A program made the translations under genes and the position numbers. This document shows positions 63,850 to 64,000 of a DNA stretch of 64,000 nucleotides, piece by piece (position 1 is the stretch's first letter; every line of letters begins with the position of its first letter). Source of the DNA: an uncultured Ilyobacter sp. (GTDB lineage Bacteria; Fusobacteriota; Fusobacteriia; Fusobacteriales; Fusobacteriaceae); contig NZ_OY764059.1 of assembly GCF_963668085.1 (NCBI RefSeq), positions 806,001 to 870,000 on the forward strand, in the 5' to 3' direction. Under the pieces are notes generated by a model that did no database searches, was not told where the DNA came from, and saw only the letters and a list, made by a program, of their open reading frames with translations.

Positions 63850-64000
63850 AAATTTTTATTCTTTTTATACTAAAGAAGAGAAGATAAATTCTTCTCTTTC
63901 TTGTAGGTCGATGACAGCTGGGTTTTTAATTTTTCTCTTCACAGATAAAATTCAGAGAAAAAATTTTTATTTTTTATAAATGTTGTTTACAAGTATATCA
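63850..64000. other. Non-coding right edge with short inverted repeats
   Basis: AAGAGAAG/CTTCTCTT hairpin (63876-63898) and TTTCTCT/AGAGAAA repeat (about 63932-63960) in AT-rich sequence. These may be terminators for a gene outside the window. No ORF is visible. Confidence 0.35.

Noticed and set aside
63870..63960. Right-edge repeats as a CRISPR array.
   Set aside because: Only two short, different inverted repeats, no spacer periodicity.

Overview
The window is AT-rich, gene-dense bacterial DNA with strong Shine-Dalgarno sequences. Its gene content points to an anaerobic, fermentative, diderm-like bacterium, most plausibly a Fusobacteriota member of the Ilyobacter/Propionigenium/Psychrilyobacter type. 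The taxon is an inference from content: a trimeric NADH-linked [FeFe] hydrogenase, Rex, glycogen storage, a reductive-dehalogenase-like protein, a DUF374 acyltransferase and GlyQ/GlyS. I could not search a database. No tRNA, rRNA, insertion sequence, prophage or CRISPR array was found.

Layout. 1-1.5 kb (minus): a cut-off corrinoid/Fe-S protein of the reductive dehalogenase/QueG type and a NapH-like polyferredoxin membrane protein. 1.8-5.4 kb: iron alcohol dehydrogenase, HxlR regulator, MsrA, MarR regulator, nitroreductase. 5.5-9.6 kb: YbaB, a DUF374 acyltransferase, MetG, GalU. 9.6-12.1 kb (minus): a ChbG deacetylase and an unusual HPr-kinase-like P-loop protein. 12.5-23.4 kb: tex, a histidine kinase without its phospho-acceptor His, ileS, lspA, glyQ, glyS.

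23.4-30.0 kb is the most interesting part. A 1.08-kb untranslated leader precedes asd-hom-lysC-thrB-thrC, the whole aspartate-to-threonine route. The leader holds a 13-codon Thr/Ile-rich leader peptide, five RNA segments that can form mutually exclusive hairpins ending in a strong terminator, a second promoter, a tandem glycine riboswitch and a second terminator. This looks like ribosome-mediated Thr/Ile attenuation stacked on a glycine riboswitch over one operon.

30.1-39.1 kb: a TSCPD protein, then a housekeeping run (PASTA-type penicillin-binding protein, priA, def, fmt, rex, folD, an ACT protein, accB). 39.3-43.2 kb: ndk, a CBS protein, a CorC-like protein, a DUF502 protein, a TPR lipoprotein. 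43.3-49.4 kb: Nudix, a solo GspE/PilB-like ATPase, apt, rel, tgt. 49.5-53.5 kb (minus): the three-subunit hydrogenase. 53.9-55.5 kb: a short unknown membrane-anchored protein and an alpha/beta hydrolase. 55.6-63.7 kb (minus): a complete glycogen operon, glgB-glgC-glgD-glgA-glgP.

Metabolically the genes fit together as fermentation and redox balancing (alcohol dehydrogenase, hydrogenase, Rex), glucose storage (GalU and Glg proteins) and threonine synthesis under RNA-level control. Several near-perfect palindromes lie in promoter regions (hxlR, tex, rel, and the 1.5-kb divergent region) and have no assigned regulator.
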